Assembly: GCA_004017275.1 (NCBI GenBank)
Contig: SAKE01000001.1
Coordinates: 434,001 to 498,000, forward strand
Length of the DNA: 64,000 nucleotides
From: Mesorhizobium sp.
Lineage (GTDB): Bacteria > Pseudomonadota > Alphaproteobacteria > Rhizobiales > Rhizobiaceae
Direction of reading: 5' to 3'
Shown here: in pieces, positions 53,233 to 62,475 of the stretch
Layout of the letters: the number at the start of each line of letters is the position of its first letter
Position numbering within the stretch: the stretch's first letter is position 1
Made by a program: the position numbers and the translations under genes
Notes under the pieces: generated by a model
Told to the model about the DNA's origin: nothing
What the model saw: the letters and a program-made list of their open reading frames with translations, nothing else
Database searches by the model: none

Positions 53233-55962
53233 TTATCTATGCCCCTCCTTTCGGAGGGGTATGGGCGCCTGCGACCCTTGCGCGGCGCGCACCGCCTGGA
53301 CCCGGTTGGTCACCGCCAGCTTGCCGAAAATGTTCTTCAGATGCCATTTCACCGTGGTTTCGCTCACCGACAATGCCAAGGCGATATCGCGATTGGACAT
53401 GCCCTCGGCGAGATAGCGCAGCAATTCGGCCTCGCGCTGGGTGAGCTGTTCCTTCTCGGCGGCCGGCCCGGCCAGCTTGCGCGTCGCCACGGGCATCGCC
53501 TGCGCGGCATCGATGATGCGCGTCGCATAGGCCGACAGTGCGGGATCGGTTTTGGCCTGGGCCGCACGTAGGCGCATCAACCCTTCGACAACAGGCCGTC
53601 CCTCGTCGACGAAGGAACGGATGAAGCCTGACGGCTGGGCAAGACGAAGTGCCTCGAGGAGATAACGGTCCGCCACGCGTTGGTCATGGGCGGCGCTGGC
53701 TGCCTTGGCGCGCAGGATCAGCGCCAATATATGGCGGCGCATGCGCCCGCTGACCCTCGTGCGCTCCAGAAGCGCGTCGAAAACCCGCGCGGCATCGGCG
53801 TAGGATTTCTCGGCCGTCAGCAGGCGGCCCTCGGCGAAGAATTCAAACTCGTTGGCAGTGGTGATGACCATCGAAGCCTCGGTCTCGTCGCCGCGGTGTT
53901 CGGTCAGCAGCGCACGCGCCTCGGTATTGCGATTCTGGTCGAGCAGCACGCGTATGCGGTCATGCATGATCATCGATGCCAGGCGGCGATACACCGTGCC
54001 GCGCACGCGCTGATACACGCGCTCCAGCATATCCAATGCCGCTTCGGTGCGGCCGGTCAGCTGCAGCACACGGGCATAGGTCGGCACGCTGGCCAAGGGA
54101 TAAACGATGACCGCGGCCCCCTCGATCAGCGGTCCGAGATTCTCGACCAGCGTCAGCGCTTCGCCCGACGCATTGGTTTCGTAGGCGAGTTCGGCAAGCA
54201 GCGTTCCGGCCAGGGCCTCGGCATACGAGTTCGCACCGATCCGCGCCCTGGCCTCGATGATCGCGTTGCGCAGCAGCCGCTCGGAGGCGGGCAGGCGGCC
54301 CGCCGAACGCTCGACGATGGCCATATAGCAATTGGCGATGGTGACGCCGAGCAGGCTGCCGCTTCGCTCATGCGCCCGTCGCGCCGCATCGATCGCGGCG
54401 CGCGCGCCTTCGAGGTCGCCCAGCGCATACAGGTTGTAGCCGATGACGTTGGCGGTCGCGCCCTCCATGAACCAGGCATCGGGCGCGATGGTGCGCAGGG
54501 CCGCAAGTGCCGTGTCGCGCGCCTGATCGAACTGCTCCAGCGTGCTGTGGACGGCAGCGGCGAGGACCACCAGCTCGGCCTCGATCGTCGTGCCGGTCAT
54601 GGTGCCCGGGTCATTGCTGTCAGCCGGGCCGTTCTCTACCAGCTTGCGGGCATTGCTGAGCGTCTGCTGCGCGATCTCGGGTTGGCTGCTGTGCACCGCC
54701 AGCCACAGCACAACGAGCTGCAGCCGGATGCGCTGGTCGATCAGCGTCCTCGGCAGCAGCGCCAGCAACTGGCGCACATAGAGAAGCTGGCACTGTGCGA
54801 TGAGGTCGAGCGCGTTATTCTCGACGAACACCGCCGCGCGTGCCTGGTCGCCGGCGGCCAGCGCATGCCCGATCGCCTCGGTCAGTATCTTGCGCTCGCC
54901 GAACCATTCGGCGGCCGCCAGGTGCAGCGGCGCAATCATCTCCGGTTCGCGCCGTTCCATCTCCCGGCTGAGGAAATCGCGGAACAGATGATGGTAGCGG
55001 AACCAGCGCCGCTCTTCGTCGAGCGGCACCAGGAACAGGTTGCGCGTTTCGATCTCCGTGATCGCCGCCTCGGCGTCAGCTGCCCGCATCACCGCCCGGC
55101 AGGCTTCGGCGCTGAAGCGTTCGAAGATCGAGCTGTAAAGCAGGAACTTCGCGATCGACGGCGGCAATTCCAGGAACACTTCGCCCATCAGGAAGTCGGC
55201 GACGTTGCGATTGGCGCCGGTGAAATTGCCGATGACGGCTTCGGGTGCATGCGCAGCGCTGAGCGACAAGGAGGCCAGTTGCAGGCCGGCGGCCCATCCT
55301 TCGGTGCGCGAGCACAAGGTCTCCACCGTGCCGCTGCTGACGCTTAGGCCCAGTTTCTCGTTGAAGAACGCCTCGGCTTCGGAGGAAACGAAACGCAGAT
55401 CGTCAGGGCCGATTTCGAAAACGTCGCCAAGCACCCTGAGCTTGCCAAGCTGCAGGTCGGGAAGGCCGCGCGAGCCGATGACGAAGGCGACGTTGGCCGG
55501 TGCCTGCCGGGTCAGGCGCTCCATGAACCGCTTCACCGTCGGCGCCTCGATGGCGTGGTAGTCGTCGAAAAACAAGGTCATATCGGCCTCGCGCTCCGCA
55601 AGACCCGCCACAAGGGCTGCGAGCACGACATCGAGCTGCGGGATCGGGCTCGACTGGAAGGCGAGGTCGAGTTCCGCCGGGCTCTGGACCAGATGGCGCA
55701 GCGCGCCCACCAGATGCGACAGGAAGGCACCCTCGTCATTGTCCGTTGCCTCGCAGGACAGCCATGCGGTCAGCCGGCCGTGGCGCGCGACTTCCGCGGC
55801 CCATTGCGCCATCGTCGTCGATTTGCCGAAGCCGGCGGGCGCGGCGAACAGCACGATGCGCGTGTCGATATGGCGCTCCAGCGTCGACAGAATGGTCTCG
55901 CGGCGCACCCATCGGCGATGCTGCGGCGACGCTTGGCTGACGGATGGCGGAGCTGTTCTCAT
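53233..55962 (-). CDS. MalT-type LuxR-family transcriptional activator
   Basis: A 909-residue STAND-type regulator. Walker A is at about residue 42 (APAGFGKST), Walker B-like LFFDDYHAIE near residue 130, a long TPR-like helical region covers about residues 340-800, and a C-terminal LuxR helix-turn-helix (LTQREAELLRYLAEGMSNRDIALAL, seen in part) ends the protein. Such proteins bind ATP and an inducer, then activate nearby genes. Its ATG directly follows the GNAT stop (TAGATG) and the deacetylase lies 79 bases downstream, so it probably activates this operon. Confidence 0.9.
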   Translation of the reverse strand: MRTAPPSVSQASPQHRRWVRRETILSTLERHIDTRIVLFAAPAGFGKSTTMAQWAAEVARHGRLTAWLSCEATDNDEGAFLSHLVGALRHLVQSPAELDLAFQSSPIPQLDVVLAALVAGLAEREADMTLFFDDYHAIEAPTVKRFMERLTRQAPANVAFVIGSRGLPDLQLGKLRVLGDVFEIGPDDLRFVSSEAEAFFNEKLGLSVSSGTVETLCSRTEGWAAGLQLASLSLSAAHAPEAVIGNFTGANRNVADFLMGEVFLELPPSIAKFLLYSSIFERFSAEACRAVMRAADAEAAITEIETRNLFLVPLDEERRWFRYHHLFRDFLSREMERREPEMIAPLHLAAAEWFGERKILTEAIGHALAAGDQARAAVFVENNALDLIAQCQLLYVRQLLALLPRTLIDQRIRLQLVVLWLAVHSSQPEIAQQTLSNARKLVENGPADSNDPGTMTGTTIEAELVVLAAAVHSTLEQFDQARDTALAALRTIAPDAWFMEGATANVIGYNLYALGDLEGARAAIDAARRAHERSGSLLGVTIANCYMAIVERSAGRLPASERLLRNAIIEARARIGANSYAEALAGTLLAELAYETNASGEALTLVENLGPLIEGAAVIVYPLASVPTYARVLQLTGRTEAALDMLERVYQRVRGTVYRRLASMIMHDRIRVLLDQNRNTEARALLTEHRGDETEASMVITTANEFEFFAEGRLLTAEKSYADAARVFDALLERTRVSGRMRRHILALILRAKAASAAHDQRVADRYLLEALRLAQPSGFIRSFVDEGRPVVEGLMRLRAAQAKTDPALSAYATRIIDAAQAMPVATRKLAGPAAEKEQLTQREAELLRYLAEGMSNRDIALALSVSETTVKWHLKNIFGKLAVTNRVQAVRAAQGSQAPIPLRKEGHR
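53242..53259 (-). terminator. GAAA-tetraloop hairpin at the end of the MalT-type gene
   Basis: On the coding strand CCCCTCC-GAAA-GGAGGGG forms a seven-pair stem capped by a GNRA tetraloop. It lies inside the last codons of the regulator and before the deacetylase. It may protect or separate the mRNA segments; no T-run follows. Confidence 0.45.
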
Positions 55963-56661
55963 CTAGGTCCGCGCAAGCTGTCGGTTCTCCGGGGAGAGCG
56001 AGGCTCCTTTGCCATTGCTCCACTCCGCTTCGATCAGCGGAATCTGCGGTGCGGCATCGCGCGGCAAGGTTCCTTTGATCCGAGGATCGTCGACGATCTC
56101 AAACCCGGTCGCGAAGGGCACGAACCCGCAGGCACTGTAGAAACCGATGACACTGTGATGATCGAAGCTGCTGGTATGCAGCCAGATGCGGCTTGGATCG
56201 AGGCGCCATGCGAGGTCCAGCGCACCAGCCATCAGCCGTTTGCCGAAACCTCTGCCGGTCACGGACGGGAACAGGCCGAAATAGGTGATCTCGATCTCGC
56301 TGCTGTCGGCGACGAAGAATTCGACCATACCGAGATGCGTGCCACTTTCATCGTAGCCGTAGTAGAGATGCTGGCGCGGGTCGGCGAAATGCTCGGTGAT
56401 TTCGGCATCGGACATTTCGGAAACGCGGTCCCACAGCCAGGGCGCGCCGATCTCGAGGAAGATGGCTCGGTAGGAAGCGCAGTCGGGCGTCGTGATCCGT
56501 GTCATGGCCAAGGGGTGCGCGAGATCGGGCTGCGGCGAGCGCGCCTCCATCCACGTCACCGCATTGGCAAGCTTGCCCGCCGGCAGGCGATGGTAGCCAA
56601 TGGCGAGATCGGTGGTTTCGGCCGGCATCGTGTCTTCGGTGATCAACGCATTCCTCGTCAT
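55963..56661 (-). CDS. GNAT-family N-acetyltransferase
   Basis: A 232-residue protein with the acetyl-CoA-binding GNAT core (ITYFGLFPSVTGRGFGKRLM, about residues 128-147; the Q/R-x-x-G-x-G/A loop reads TGRGFG) and FYSACGFVPFATG near the C-terminus. The ATG at 56661 has GGAAG upstream; an ATG at 56628 is a weaker alternative. It is the first gene of the operon with the deacetylase and importer, an unusual pairing of acetyl addition and removal. The substrate is not known. Confidence 0.85.
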   Translation of the reverse strand: MTRNALITEDTMPAETTDLAIGYHRLPAGKLANAVTWMEARSPQPDLAHPLAMTRITTPDCASYRAIFLEIGAPWLWDRVSEMSDAEITEHFADPRQHLYYGYDESGTHLGMVEFFVADSSEIEITYFGLFPSVTGRGFGKRLMAGALDLAWRLDPSRIWLHTSSFDHHSVIGFYSACGFVPFATGFEIVDDPRIKGTLPRDAAPQIPLIEAEWSNGKGASLSPENRQLART

Positions 56662-56827
56662 GTCTTCCAGAGATAGCAGTATCGGCTTGCTGCATCCGAT
56701 GCCAACTCCCCAAGACCATGGCAGCATCGAACGGCAAGTCCTGGACTGAAAGTTTGGCGCGTATGCCTCTTGCATTTCACCGGAATGGCATATGAGATAT
56801 GATACACCATCCAAACGAAAGTGAAAT

Positions 56828-58126
56828 ATGATGCCTGGGCGGATTGCGGACGAGGCCATTCTCAGCGCGGTCGATGACGGCTTCGTGCGACAGGTCGCGT
56901 TTCTGCAAGACCTCGTGCGGTTTCCTTCGCAGCGCGGTGAGGAGCACGCGGCCCAATCGTTCATGGCTGCTGCCTACGAGGCGGATGGCTATGCGGTCGA
57001 CATGTGGCGCGTCGATGTCGACGCGATTCGCGACCTGCCTGGCTTTTCGCCTGTGGCGGTTTCCTATGACGACGCCTTCAATGTCGTCGCCACCCACACG
57101 CCGCGAAACGCGACCGGCCGCTCGCTGATCCTCAACGGTCACATCGACGTCGTGCCGACAGGACCGCTCGACCGCTGGGGCAGGGATCCCTACGACCCGG
57201 CGATCGAAGACGGCTGGATGCATGGTCGTGGCGCCGGCGACATGAAGGCCGGCTTGTCCGCCTGCCTCTATGCGCTGACCGCCTTGCGCAGCCTTGGCTA
57301 TCAGCCGGCCGCGAACGTTTACCTGCAGTCGGTGGTCGAGGAGGAGTGCACCGGCAATGGCGCGCTCGCCTGCCTGCAACGCGGCTACCGCGCCGACGCC
57401 GCCTTCATTCCCGAACCGCTGGAACCGAGATTGATGAGGGCGCAGGTCGGGCCGATCTGGTTCCGGGTCGAGGTCGACGGCGATCCGCAGCATGCGTCCG
57501 GCGCTTTCTCGGCCGGCGCCAATGCCATCGAAAAGGCATTCGTCATCATCCAGGCGCTGAAGCAGCTCGAAATCGTCTGGAACGCGCGCAAGGTCGATGA
57601 CCCGCATTTCCACGATCACTCGCATCCGATCCGTTTCAACCTCGGCAAGATCGAAGGCGGCGAGTGGACATCGAGCGTTCCGGCGCGCTGTTTCTTCGAG
57701 ATGCGCGTCGCGACCTATCCCGGCCAGAAGTTGGAGGATGCCAGGGCCGAGCTTGAGGCCTGTATCGCCGATGCGGTGCGCACCGATCCGTTCCTGGCCA
57801 ACCGCCCGCCAAAGATGACCTATAATGGCTTCATGGCCGAGGGTTATGTCTTGCAGGGCGCCGACGAGATGGAAGCCGTGCTGCGCCGCAGCCACACCGC
57901 CGTCTGGGGCGAGCCGCTGACGGAACATGTAACCTCGGCGACAACAGATGCGCGCTTCTTCGGCCTTTATGCCGACACGCCGGCGATCGTCTATGGCCCA
58001 ATCTGCCGCATGCCGCACGGCTATGACGAGGCCGTCGATCTCGACTCGGTGCGCAAGGTCACACAGACCATTGCGCTGTTCATTGCCGACTGGTGCGGGC
58101 TCGAGCCTATCGAGGCTAGGCCATGA
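56828..58126 (+). CDS. M20-family deacylase (ArgE/DapE type)
   Basis: A 432-residue metallohydrolase with the metal ligands of the family: LNGHIDVVPTGP (about residue 106), GRGAGDMKAG, the catalytic Glu pair in VVEEECTGNG and the closing TTDARFFG segment. A dimerisation domain lies between about residues 210 and 330. Members remove acyl groups from amino acids. A second ATG at 56831 is equally possible. Its stop overlaps the next start as ATGA. With the kinase and phospho-lyase that follow, it may release a free hydroxy-amino compound from an N-acyl form (inference). Confidence 0.88.
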   Translation: MMPGRIADEAILSAVDDGFVRQVAFLQDLVRFPSQRGEEHAAQSFMAAAYEADGYAVDMWRVDVDAIRDLPGFSPVAVSYDDAFNVVATHTPRNATGRSLILNGHIDVVPTGPLDRWGRDPYDPAIEDGWMHGRGAGDMKAGLSACLYALTALRSLGYQPAANVYLQSVVEEECTGNGALACLQRGYRADAAFIPEPLEPRLMRAQVGPIWFRVEVDGDPQHASGAFSAGANAIEKAFVIIQALKQLEIVWNARKVDDPHFHDHSHPIRFNLGKIEGGEWTSSVPARCFFEMRVATYPGQKLEDARAELEACIADAVRTDPFLANRPPKMTYNGFMAEGYVLQGADEMEAVLRRSHTAVWGEPLTEHVTSATTDARFFGLYADTPAIVYGPICRMPHGYDEAVDLDSVRKVTQTIALFIADWCGLEPIEARP

Positions 58127-59181
58127 ATGCGGCCGTGCCCGATGTTTTCGGCGAAACACTCGCCGAGGACGCACCTGATGTCTCGACCGCCGACGCGCTC
58201 GCCATCCTGCGCCGGCACTACGGGCTCACCGGTACCGCGCGTCCGCTGCCTGGCGAACGCGACCACAATTTCCATATCCAGACCGATGGCGATGGCCAGT
58301 TCGTCCTGAAGATTTCCCATCCGGCGGAAGAGGCCGGCTTCACCGATTTCCAGAACAAGGCGCTCGACCACATCCTCGCGGTCGACCCGACCTTGCCGGT
58401 TCCCTCGGTGCGCAAAAGCCTTGAGGGCGAAGCGCAGTTCGCCGTCAGCGTCGCTGGCTCGGCGCCACGCATCATTCGGCTGGTCACCTATCTGCCCGGC
58501 CAGTTGCTTGCGCGCTCGCTCCCGTCAGCAGCGCAGGATCGCAATCTCGGCATCTTCCTCGCCCGCCTCGGCCGGGCGCTGCGCGGTTTCTTCCATCCGG
58601 CCGCCGGCAGCGACCTGCTCTGGGACATCCGCAAGGTCGCCAAGACACGGCCGATGATGGCGCATATCACCGACCTTGGCCGTCGGGCGATGGTCGAACG
58701 CGTCGTCGACGCCTTCGAGGAGCATGCTGCGCCGGTCATGCCGAAACTGCGCGCCCAGATCGTCCACAACGACATGAATTCCTACAATGTTGTGATGGAT
58801 GCGTCGCGGCCGGAGGTGGTGAGCGGCATCCTCGATTTCGGCGACATGATCCATTCGCCGCTGATCTGCGACCTCGCCATCGGCGCCGTCTACCGCTGGC
58901 CGGCGCAAGGTCATCCGCTGGCGCCGGCAGCACGCTTTGTCGCCGGCTATCAATCGGTGCAGCCATTGGAGGCCGAAGAGATCGGCATTCTTTTCGAACT
59001 GATCCGTGCCCGGCTTGCGCTCATCGTCAACATCGCCAGTTGGCAGGCCGAACGCTTCCCGGCCAAGCGCGACTATGTGCTGCGCCTCGCCACCGAGGTC
59101 TGGGCCTCGCTCGAACGGCTGGATGGCCTGTCGTCCGCTGATGCCCGCCGCTATTTTCTCGACAATTCCAATCCGGAGTAG
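58123..59181 (+). CDS. Aminoglycoside-phosphotransferase-fold kinase (hydroxylysine-kinase-like)
   Basis: A 352-residue APH-fold kinase with the phosphate-transfer motif QIVHNDMNSYNVVM (HxDxxxxN, about residue 215) and the metal-binding LDFGDM a few residues later; the N-lobe Lys is in FVLKISHPA. Members phosphorylate homoserine, choline, hydroxylysine or similar. Directly followed by a class III aminotransferase-like gene, it matches the kinase/phospho-lyase pairs of hydroxylysine or ethanolamine breakdown. The substrate is inferred from that pairing only. Confidence 0.85.
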   Translation: MNAAVPDVFGETLAEDAPDVSTADALAILRRHYGLTGTARPLPGERDHNFHIQTDGDGQFVLKISHPAEEAGFTDFQNKALDHILAVDPTLPVPSVRKSLEGEAQFAVSVAGSAPRIIRLVTYLPGQLLARSLPSAAQDRNLGIFLARLGRALRGFFHPAAGSDLLWDIRKVAKTRPMMAHITDLGRRAMVERVVDAFEEHAAPVMPKLRAQIVHNDMNSYNVVMDASRPEVVSGILDFGDMIHSPLICDLAIGAVYRWPAQGHPLAPAARFVAGYQSVQPLEAEEIGILFELIRARLALIVNIASWQAERFPAKRDYVLRLATEVWASLERLDGLSSADARRYFLDNSNPE

Positions 59182-60489
59182 ATGCTCGTGTCCCAGTCCT
59201 CGCCTTACCCCGCAAATGCCGACGCGGCATTGGAACGCGCGCTGCTCGAGCGCCGCGCAAGGCTGCTCGGGCCGACCTACCGCGCCTTCTACCGCAACCC
59301 GATCCACCTGGTGCGCGGCAGCGGTGTCTGGCTCTACGACGCGCAGGGCCGCAAATTCCTCGATGCCTACAACAACGTCGCCTCGGTCGGGCACTGCCAT
59401 CCGCGCGTCGTAGAGGCGCTTTCGGGGCAGGCCGCAACGCTCAACACCCACACGCGCTATCTCAGCGAGATCATCCTCGACTACGCGGAAAAACTGCTAG
59501 GCACCGTTCCGGCCCATCTCGGCCACGCCATGTTCACCTGCACCGGAAGCGAAGCCAACGATCTCGCCATCCGCATCGCCCAGCATTCCAGTGGCGGCAC
59601 AGGCGTGATCATCACCGATTTCGCCTATCACGGCGCCACCATCGCGACGGCGCAGCTGTCGCCGGCCGCCGTCGGGGCAAAGGGCGTGCCCGCACACCAT
59701 CGCACCGTGGCAGCGCCCGACACATTCCGAGACCATGGCCGGGCCGCACATGATTTCGCCAGGAACGTCGCCGCCGCCATCGAGGACATGCGCACAAAAG
59801 ATATCCGGCCGGCCGCACTGCTTCTCGACTCCGCCTTTTCCAGCGACGGCATTTTCTTTCCGGATGCGGCGGTGATGCGCGAGGCGGCGGATCACGTCAA
59901 AAAGGCAGGCGGCATCGTCATTGCCGATGAGGTACAGTCCGGCTTCGGCAGGCTCGGCCAGGGCATGTGGGGCTTCGCCAATTATGGCATCGAGCCCGAC
60001 ATCGTCACCATGGGCAAGCCGATCGGCGATGGGCACCCGATGGGAGCCGTGCTCGTGCGGCCACAGCTTGTCGCTTCCTTCGGCTCGAACACCGGTTATT
60101 TCAACACTTTCGGCGGCAATCCGGTCGCGGCCGCCGTCGGCCTCGCCGTTCTCGATGTCATCGAAGGCGAGGGGTTGATCGAGAATGCGCGCAATGTCGG
60201 CGCCTACACGGCCGAGCTGCTGCGCGCCCTGCAGAGCCGGCATGGCGCCGTCGCCGACGTCAGGCATAACGGCCTCTATTTCGGCATCGAGCTGACGGCG
60301 GACGGCGACGAGGCGCTGGCTGCCACCAAGACATCAGCGGTCGTCGAAGCCATGCGCGAGGACGGCGTGCTGATCTCTTCCTGCGGTCCGCGCGGCAATG
60401 TGCTGAAGATCAGGCCGCCACTGCCGTTTGCCAGGGGCAATGCCGAGCAACTGGCCGAGACGCTCGACCGCGCTTTGTCGAACTGGTGA
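59182..60489 (+). CDS. Class III PLP enzyme, probable phospho-lyase (AGXT2L-like)
   Basis: A 435-residue class III aminotransferase-fold protein. The PLP region reads [13 protein letters not shown] and the Schiff-base Lys is in [14 protein letters not shown] (about residue 279), close to the GKP-GNGHP pattern of AGXT2L phospho-lyases. Those enzymes eliminate phosphate and ammonia from phospho-hydroxylysine or phosphoethanolamine. The ATG directly follows the kinase stop; a GTG at 59188 has better GGAG spacing and is a fair alternative. A plain transaminase cannot be excluded. Confidence 0.85.
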   Translation: MLVSQSSPYPANADAALERALLERRARLLGPTYRAFYRNPIHLVRGSGVWLYDAQGRKFLDAYNNVASVGHCHPRVVEALSGQAATLNTHTRYLSEIILDYAEKLLGTVPAHLGHAMFTCTGSEANDLAIRIAQHSSGGTGVIITDFAYHGATIATAQLSPAAVGAKGVPAHHRTVAAPDTFRDHGRAAHDFARNVAAAIEDMRTKDIRPAALLLDSAFSSDGIFFPDAAVMREAADHVKKAGGIVIADEVQSGFGRLGQGMWGFANYGIEPDIVTMGKPIGDGHPMGAVLVRPQLVASFGSNTGYFNTFGGNPVAAAVGLAVLDVIEGEGLIENARNVGAYTAELLRALQSRHGAVADVRHNGLYFGIELTADGDEALAATKTSAVVEAMREDGVLISSCGPRGNVLKIRPPLPFARGNAEQLAETLDRALSNW

Positions 60490-60505
60490 TCGGAGCAGGC
60501 CGCGC

Positions 60506-61162
60506 ATGCTGAAGCTCGAACATCAAACCCTGAATGACCGCGCCTATGGCGCCCTCAAGCAGGAGTTGATTTCAGGCGGCTTCAGCCCGGGCCAGACGCT
60601 GGTCATCCGCAAGCTCGCCGAGACGTTCGGCATCTCGACGACACCGATCCGCGAGGCGCTGCAAAGGCTGGTCGCCGAGCGGCTGCTCGAGATGCAGAAC
60701 AACCGCTCGGTCATCGTGCCGTTGCTTTCAGCGCCGGCCTTCGAGGAGCTGACGCGCATCCGCATTGCCGTCGAGGGACTGGCGGGCGAGATGGCAGCGA
60801 CCAGGATGAACGAAAGCGGGCTGGCTGACATACAGGCGACGCTCGCCGGCATGCAGCGCGCCATCGAGGTCGGCGACGCCAGGGCCTATCTGACGCTGAA
60901 CGAGGCCTTCCACTTCGCCATCTACCAGCACGCCGGCGCGCCGATCCTTTTGAACATGATCCGTGACCTCTGGGGACGGGTCGGGCCGTATCTCAAGCTG
61001 CTGATGCGGGCCGATCGCTACATCCCGCAGTCCAACGATGCGCATCGCAAGATCGTCGCCGCATTGGAGCAGCGCAATGGTCCTGCTGTGCGAATTTTCA
61101 TAGAAGAGGACATCGCCGCGGCGGCCGCCGTACTGTCGGCAAACCTTGACGGTGCTAAGTAA
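60506..61162 (+). CDS. GntR-family regulator (FCD type)
   Basis: A 218-residue GntR protein: winged helix with FGISTTPIREALQRLVAE (residues about 10-65) and an FCD domain with NEAFHFAIY and DAHRKIVAAL. The usual last metal His is replaced in the RIFIEEDIAAA segment by acidic residues, so metal binding may differ. GGAG lies ten bases before the ATG at 60506. It is the last gene of the deacylase/kinase/phospho-lyase unit and probably controls it. Confidence 0.88.
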   Translation: MLKLEHQTLNDRAYGALKQELISGGFSPGQTLVIRKLAETFGISTTPIREALQRLVAERLLEMQNNRSVIVPLLSAPAFEELTRIRIAVEGLAGEMAATRMNESGLADIQATLAGMQRAIEVGDARAYLTLNEAFHFAIYQHAGAPILLNMIRDLWGRVGPYLKLLMRADRYIPQSNDAHRKIVAALEQRNGPAVRIFIEEDIAAAAAVLSANLDGAK

Positions 61163-61170
61163 CCGCCGGC

Positions 61171-62475
61171 CTAGCTCGTCCTGTCCAGCCGATCGCGCAG
61201 CATGCTCCAGCCGAGCAGCATGTTGGGCGCATGCCGCAGCACGGCATGGAACGGGATCGGCGTCGGCGGCGCGAAGGGGAGAGGTAGATCACGGGCATCG
61301 GTTCCGGCGGCCCAATCGGCCAGCACTTTGCCCATCGCCGTCGTCATGGCAATGCCGCGGCCGTTACAGGCACGACCGGCAATCAGGCCCGGCCCGAGGT
61401 CGATCAGGTGCGGCAGGAAATCCGGTTCGACCGCTGCCATTCCCGACCAGCTATAGGCAAGTGGCGGCAAGTCGGGCAGGTCGAGATGCCTGGCGGCCCG
61501 TTGCCAGATCGTCCGCGGTACGCGCGTGTCGGCACCGGCGCCGAGAATATGCATGCCGCCGCTGATCAGCCGGTTTTCGGCGTCGAAGCGGAAGGTGAAC
61601 AGATTGCGTCTGGTGTCGCCGACGCCTTGCCCACCGGGTAAGAGGCGCGTGCGCACTTCGCGCGGCAGTGGCGCTGTCGCTATCTGGAAAACCTTGAGCG
61701 GAAAATAGGTTCGCTGCAATGACGGATTGAGGGACCGGCCATAGGCGTTGGTGGCGATCAGCACCTTTGCGGCGTGTACCGATTCCGCCGGCGTTTTCAA
61801 CATCCAGCCATCGGCTATGCGGTTAACCGAGGTGACGCGCGTCTGCTCGAAAATCCTTGTGCCGGCCTTCTCCGCCGCATCGGCAAGCCCGTGCGCATAG
61901 GCGACCGGATTGAGCACGCCGCCAGAACGGTCCATCCAGCCGCCGACATAGCCTGGCATGCCGGTCAGTGCTTCGATTTCCCGCCGATCCAATGTGACTG
62001 CCGGTCGGCCACGCTGTGCCCATTGCCCGGCACGTGATTTGACCTTCTCGAAGGCGGCAGGCGAATGCGCCGGCTGGATCCATCCGTTCTGCACTGCGTC
62101 GCAGTCGATGCCGTGCTGCCGGATCAGGCGGAAGACCAGGTCGGCGCTGCCGGCGGCGAAATCGATCAGCCTTTCGCCGCGCGACGCTCCGAGGTGGGCC
62201 AGTATGTCGACCGGATCCATCTTGGCGAAGTTTGGCACGACGAAGCCGGCGTTCCTGCCGGTCGCGCCCCAGGCGATGAATTCCGCTTCGAGAACGGCGA
62301 CGGAAAGGCCTTTGCCGGCGGCATGCAGCGCGGTGGAAAGGCCGGAAAAGCCGCCGCCGACGATGGCCAGGTCGACATCGAGCCCGCCTTGCAGTGCTGG
62401 CCGCTCGCGGCGGTCGCGACTGACGGCATGCCAGAGGGAAGCGCCATGCGCTTCCTGCCGAACCGCGGCATTCAT
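61171..62475 (-). CDS. FAD-dependent amine/amino acid oxidoreductase (DAO family)
   Basis: A 434-residue flavoprotein with the dinucleotide fold DLAIVGGGFSGLSTALHAAG (about residues 35-54) and the GATGRNAGFVVPNF segment, as in PuuB-type gamma-glutamylputrescine oxidases, and the WSGMAAVEPDFLPHL C-terminal region. Members oxidise secondary or primary amines to aldehydes or imines with release of H2O2 or reduction of a carrier. It overlaps the livM-type gene as ATGA, so it is coupled to the importer and converges on the GntR gene. Confidence 0.87.
   Translation of the reverse strand: MNAAVRQEAHGASLWHAVSRDRRERPALQGGLDVDLAIVGGGFSGLSTALHAAGKGLSVAVLEAEFIAWGATGRNAGFVVPNFAKMDPVDILAHLGASRGERLIDFAAGSADLVFRLIRQHGIDCDAVQNGWIQPAHSPAAFEKVKSRAGQWAQRGRPAVTLDRREIEALTGMPGYVGGWMDRSGGVLNPVAYAHGLADAAEKAGTRIFEQTRVTSVNRIADGWMLKTPAESVHAAKVLIATNAYGRSLNPSLQRTYFPLKVFQIATAPLPREVRTRLLPGGQGVGDTRRNLFTFRFDAENRLISGGMHILGAGADTRVPRTIWQRAARHLDLPDLPPLAYSWSGMAAVEPDFLPHLIDLGPGLIAGRACNGRGIAMTTAMGKVLADWAAGTDARDLPLPFAPPTPIPFHAVLRHAPNMLLGWSMLRDRLDRTS

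Noticed and set aside
53680..55347. Long open frame opposite the MalT-type gene, and similar long antisense frames at 26006-27388, 23048-24361 and 32555-33730
   Set aside because: They lie on the complement of well-supported genes with clear motifs. High G+C content keeps antisense frames open; none shows a recognisable domain.
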